DNA of 64,000 bases from JAEUKA01 sp044228505 (lineage in GTDB: Bacteria > Myxococcota_A > Polyangia > Palsa-1104 > JAEUJZ01), in assembly GCA_044228505.1 (NCBI GenBank), contig JBGAUT010000021.1, forward strand, positions 31,557-95,556, read 5' to 3'. The translations under genes and the position numbers were made by a program. The notes under the pieces were generated by a model. It was not told the DNA's origin. It ran no database searches and saw nothing but the letters and a program-made list of their open reading frames with translations. Every line of letters begins with the position of its first letter. Positions within the stretch are counted from its first letter, which is position 1. Positions 60,848-64,000 of this stretch are shown in pieces.

Positions 60848-61015
60848 GCTGCCAACACCATTCGAGCCGCCAGAGTTCCCGCGTCAGCCGTTGCAAACGC
60901 CATTCAACCCGCCAGAGTTCCCGCGTAAGCCGTTGCTAACACCATTCGACCCGCCCAAGTCCCCGCGTAAGCCGCTGCTGTAGCCATTCGAGCCGATTGA
61001 GCGCGCCCATGAGCC
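60848..61015. repeat. 42-bp tandem repeat, four copies, abutting a stop codon
   Basis: Three full units (60890-60931, 60932-60973, 60974-61015) and one shorter first copy (about 60848-60889) share the core CCATTCGA(G/A)CCCGCC and a CGCGTAAGCC-like end. The last unit ends one base before the stop codon of the AAA/WD40 gene. The period is a multiple of three, and on the minus strand the repeat reads as Gly/Ser/Asn-rich short peptides; no coding function is evident. It makes up most of the longest gene-free stretch. Confidence 0.85.
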
Positions 61016-61016
61016 G

Positions 61017-63977
61017 CTATTGGCAGCCCGCCACGGTGGTGAGCGGCCGAAGCTTGGCGCAGCCCGCTTGGATGAAGTCGTGGTCGCCAACCTGATAGAT
61101 ACGAGCTTCCCCTTCGCTTAGCATGACCACGAGCTGTCTGCCGTCCGCGCCCAGTTCCGCTGAAAGAGGCACTTTGGGTAGACCCGTCAGTGCAAACACC
61201 AAGCTGCCATCGCGATACGACCAGACCCGGACCGATCGATCGGCGCTGGCCGTAACGATGTAGTTGCCATCTTGCGAAAACGCTGCTGAGTTGACTGCCC
61301 CCTGATGGCCAACCAACGAATACAGCGTCTCTCCTGTCGTAGTGCCAAATACTGCCACCGAACCATCGTCTGCCGCAGACACCGCCGTAGCGTCCTTCGT
61401 CGCATGCGATAGTGCAACGGTCCGCACTTTTGCCGGGTGTTCGCGAAGCAGCCGCAGCCGCTCGCCACTGACGGCATGCCACCACTGCACCCGTCGACCC
61501 GCTGCTGATAACACCTTCTGGCCGTTCTGCGACAAATCGACCGCTGTTACCTGTTCGAGATGTGGGAGCTTGGCCCCTACGCTAAAGACCTTCTGGCGCA
61601 GATACTGCACAGTGGCAGACTGGCCCATCCCCAACACCACCGGATAGCCTTTCTCGGGCAAGTCATCATCTGGCGAATCCAGCCCTGCCATCGCACGGAC
61701 TGGCTCCGTGGTCGATAGCTCACCGAGCCGCTGACCATCCGCACCAAAGGCAATCACCTGCTTATCCGTAGACACCAGCACCTGGCTGCACTTCGACTTC
61801 ACGGCCACCGTCCGAACCTCAGTCCCCTCTGGCAGCGCAAACTCTGTCGATAACGAGTTCCCTTCTCCATCCCACAGGGCCAAACCGCTGGTCGCAGATG
61901 TCAGAAAGAATCGCCTGCCACGCCCCCCGCTAGCAGAAGGACAAAGCTTTAGCGCCGACAATCCGGGCTCGCGCACCCGTCGAAACGGCAGCCGCAGCCC
62001 GCCCTTAGATACCGCCATCACCGCTTGCCGCAGTTGCAACGACTCTGCTTGAGACAATGCATCGGTTTTCTTGCTGATGTCTTCAACCAGTGCCCGCAGC
62101 GCCAGTTCTTCCTTCAGAAGAGCTGGTGCTCCCGATTTGGCATGCAACTCTAGTAGTCGATTTGTAATAATGAGCCGATCCGCCTCCTGCTGCTGGCGAG
62201 AGCTCTCCAGTGTCTCTCGCTGGTCCTCTTTGCGAGTGAGCGCCTTTTCAAACGACTCCCGCTTTTGCTTGAGCTGATCCAACTCCCGAATCACTACTTT
62301 GCCTTTGCGTTTCAATCGATGTAGCTCTTTCTCTTTTGCGACAAGCTCAGAGCGGATTTCGTTGAGACTTTGGAGTAAATCCTGTGCCTCCTGTTCTAGC
62401 TGTCGGATCTGTTCTTTGAGTGTGTTGATTGTCTGCTCGGCAGAGTCATGATAACGCCTAAGCTCAGCGATTTCATTATCTCTAGCTATCAATTTTTCAT
62501 GTTCAGCCTGTGATTCACTTTTTTCGACCCAGAGATACACTAGCAAAAAAACAACCGTAACAGACAAAGTAAGAAACATCGCAAGAGCAGACACAACGAC
62601 AATTCTAGCACGACGCTCACCCTTGGACCTAATCTTTCTACTGATGGCCATAAATTCAGCCAGATCAGCAGGTAAATTCTGACCGCTCTCTGCGATCTCA
62701 TGAAACACACGCTCTTCATCTGATCGAGACAATGCAAACGATTGATCACCCCCTTTTGCGCAATACGAAAACAACTTATTGGTCAGCCAGTCTGGTGTCT
62801 GATCCCGTTCTTGAATCCACCTGGACCCGAACACCTCGCGGAATATGCGATTGCGAACGGTCAGCCGCTTCTTGCCGCCCTCCGACAGCACCTTGACCAT
62901 CCCCGACAAAAGCAGTAGCGATTGAAGCCGATCTTGTGGTGCGTATTCGACCTGATGAGCCGCATACGCCTTTGTACCGGATAGATAAATTCGCCGATAC
63001 AAAACCACTACATCATGACGGTCATGATTGTCTCGAATGTGCTCAAACTGCGCTTCAGCATAGGACAAATTGGAATCTTTTGATCCCGCAAAGAACAGCT
63101 CTGACACGACCTCTTGGACGTTTTTGGCAATCGCCGCCAAGTCTTTGGCAGCACCCTGGGCCTTCAGGGGCTGATCCGTCAGCCGCTGACACACTTTCTG
63201 GGTCATATACGGATGGCCGTCGGTCCAGCCCATGATCTCGGTCAGCCACTGCTTCGAGTCACCAGGAAGCGAAGCCAGCCCCGGCTGCAGCGCTGCGGCC
63301 TGCAGGATGGTAAAGTCTTCTAGCTCGATTGCCGCATGGTCGAGATTAAAAGGCGACCGCAGCGCATCGCGGATCAGATCCTCTGGATTGGCGACTCCAA
63401 TCAAACAGAACGTCAAGCGCGGCTTCTGACTATAGGAGCCGCGTGCCTCTTCGTACAGCGCACGAATCGAGGCAAAGAACGAGTCCGCAGAAAATTTAAA
63501 CTCGCGCTTCAGCACCGTGTCGATCTCATCGAAAAAGATGACGACTTGGGAACTGACCTTGAGCAGCACCTCTTCGGTAAAAAAGCTCGTCCACTGGTTC
63601 ACGGGACCACTGTGGGCATGGCGCGCCAAGAACTCTGGGACGCAAGCGGTCAGCCCCAGCTCGGCAGCAGTCCGACGGATGAGGCTGCGATACCAGTCCG
63701 CTTCCGGTTCGCAACCGATGGTTTGGAAGTTGACATGTGCTACTTGGACATTGGGCTGTTGCCGCAGCGCACCCATCGCCCGCATCCGCAGGCTCGACTT
63801 GCCAATCTGGCGCGGCCCCAGGACATAGCAGAGTCGACCCCGTAGCAGCTCGGCCACCAAGCGTGTGTCCGCTTCACGCTCGACGTAATACGACTCACCC
63901 ACCCCCAGCACACCGCCCGCTACGAAGCGAAGCGGTGGTTTGGGATCGACTCGCCGGTTGTCGTCTCGTGAGGCCAT
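61017..63977 (-). CDS. AAA-like (nSTAND-type) ATPase with transmembrane segment, coiled coil and WD40 propeller
   Basis: A 986-residue multidomain protein. An N-terminal AAA-like domain (about 20-330) has Walker A GPRQIGKSS (54-62) and Walker B VVIFFDEIDTVL near residue 148. A transmembrane segment (about 459-485) follows, then a long coiled coil (about 486-615). The C-terminal region (about 690-985) contains at least three clear WD40-type repeats, with GHQGAVNSAAFSQDGNYIVTASADRSVRVW as the best. NTPase plus WD40 architecture occurs in nSTAND signalling and conflict proteins of multicellular-type bacteria. No effector domain or phage-defence partner is visible. DNA for about 62400-62800 is AT-richer than neighbours. 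No Shine-Dalgarno sequence is clear. Confidence 0.85.
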   Translation of the reverse strand: MASRDDNRRVDPKPPLRFVAGGVLGVGESYYVEREADTRLVAELLRGRLCYVLGPRQIGKSSLRMRAMGALRQQPNVQVAHVNFQTIGCEPEADWYRSLIRRTAAELGLTACVPEFLARHAHSGPVNQWTSFFTEEVLLKVSSQVVIFFDEIDTVLKREFKFSADSFFASIRALYEEARGSYSQKPRLTFCLIGVANPEDLIRDALRSPFNLDHAAIELEDFTILQAAALQPGLASLPGDSKQWLTEIMGWTDGHPYMTQKVCQRLTDQPLKAQGAAKDLAAIAKNVQEVVSELFFAGSKDSNLSYAEAQFEHIRDNHDRHDVVVLYRRIYLSGTKAYAAHQVEYAPQDRLQSLLLLSGMVKVLSEGGKKRLTVRNRIFREVFGSRWIQERDQTPDWLTNKLFSYCAKGGDQSFALSRSDEERVFHEIAESGQNLPADLAEFMAISRKIRSKGERRARIVVVSALAMFLTLSVTVVFLLVYLWVEKSESQAEHEKLIARDNEIAELRRYHDSAEQTINTLKEQIRQLEQEAQDLLQSLNEIRSELVAKEKELHRLKRKGKVVIRELDQLKQKRESFEKALTRKEDQRETLESSRQQQEADRLIITNRLLELHAKSGAPALLKEELALRALVEDISKKTDALSQAESLQLRQAVMAVSKGGLRLPFRRVREPGLSALKLCPSASGGRGRRFFLTSATSGLALWDGEGNSLSTEFALPEGTEVRTVAVKSKCSQVLVSTDKQVIAFGADGQRLGELSTTEPVRAMAGLDSPDDDLPEKGYPVVLGMGQSATVQYLRQKVFSVGAKLPHLEQVTAVDLSQNGQKVLSAAGRRVQWWHAVSGERLRLLREHPAKVRTVALSHATKDATAVSAADDGSVAVFGTTTGETLYSLVGHQGAVNSAAFSQDGNYIVTASADRSVRVWSYRDGSLVFALTGLPKVPLSAELGADGRQLVVMLSEGEARIYQVGDHDFIQAGCAKLRPLTTVAGCQ

Positions 63978-64000
63978 GGCTCGGTCTTCCTACAGATTCG

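Noticed and set aside
60848..61015. The 42-bp repeat as a CRISPR array
   Set aside because: The units are directly adjacent with no unique spacers, and no cas gene is present.
60884..61090. A 68-residue minus-strand frame across the tandem repeat
   Set aside because: It overlaps the end of the AAA/WD40 gene in another frame and its content is only repeat-encoded Gly/Ser/Asn. No ribosome binding site is seen.
1..64000. Mobile elements, prophage, toxin-antitoxin pairs, tRNA or rRNA genes
   Set aside because: I scanned gene products and intergenic gaps and saw no transposase, integrase, phage structural gene, small toxin-antitoxin pair, or cloverleaf-like segment. Covariance-model searches were not possible here, so small RNAs could be missed.

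Overview
The window is a gene-dense chromosomal segment, high in G+C (roughly 60% by eye). It carries about 50 protein genes and no rRNA, tRNA, insertion sequence, phage gene or CRISPR array that I can see. The many secreted lipoproteins, PEGA-domain and FHA proteins, a fused P450/reductase, an RsbR-like STAS protein, a large AAA/WD40 protein and HMG-CoA lyase suggest a Myxococcota (myxobacterial) chromosome. This taxonomic call is inference; no marker gene settles it. Housekeeping genes present: priA (cut by the left edge), thrC, tag, ccmC/ccmD, lepB, lepA, serC, rnc, mnmG. No stretch without a gene exceeds 300 bases; the longest are 60738-61016 (a 42-bp tandem repeat) and 50817-51077.

Layout. 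1-2.7 kb: priA and a small membrane protein. 2.8-6.1 kb (minus): an octaheme cytochrome lipoprotein followed by a second lipoprotein. 6.2-10.4 kb: a CYP102-type P450/reductase with an extra N-terminal domain, then DedA. 10.4-14.4 kb (minus): a membrane-anchored JAB/MPN-like protein, and a tightly packed operon of hydrolase, LPP20-like, FlgT-like and PEGA-like genes. 14.5-18.7 kb: FHA coiled-coil, PEGA and beta-propeller-like lipoprotein genes. 18.8-23.2 kb (plus): M20 peptidase, thrC, quinone-oxidoreductase-like and thioredoxin-like genes. 23.2-25 kb (minus): an alpha/beta hydrolase followed by an RsbR-like STAS protein, a pairing that recalls the RsbQ/RsbP stress switch. 25.1-26.6 kb: methyltransferase and tag. 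26.6-32.3 kb (minus): serC, then lepA-lepB-ccmC-ccmD-small membrane gene. 32.3-34.8 kb: lipoprotein/Nudix pair and a metallo-beta-lactamase-fold lipoprotein. 34.8-36.8 kb (minus): SDR and a ClpX-like ATPase without a zinc finger. 36.9-40.5 kb: acyl-CoA synthetase, then rnc with HMG-CoA lyase. 40.6-45.9 kb: TPR/PEGA membrane protein, mnmG and a C45 acyltransferase. 46-49.7 kb: three-subunit xanthine-dehydrogenase-family enzyme. 49.7-56.4 kb: GpsA-like protein without the catalytic lysines, GH13 lipoprotein, collagen-like lipoprotein and S8 protease. 56.5-64 kb: lipoprotein, membrane protein, carotenoid oxygenase, and a 986-residue AAA/TM/coiled-coil/WD40 protein.

The most noteworthy observations are these. 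(1) A -10-like hexamer (TANNNT) lies 5-8 bases before the start codon of about ten genes, most of which lack a Shine-Dalgarno sequence, suggesting frequent leaderless transcription. (2) The GpsA homologue has lost its active-site lysines. (3) The self-sufficient P450 carries an N-terminal beta-grasp/PB1-like domain. (4) The ClpX homologue lacks the zinc-binding domain but keeps the ClpP-docking IGF loop. (5) A hydrolase/RsbR-like pair. (6) A four-gene envelope operon with LPP20- and FlgT-like products and no flagellar genes nearby.
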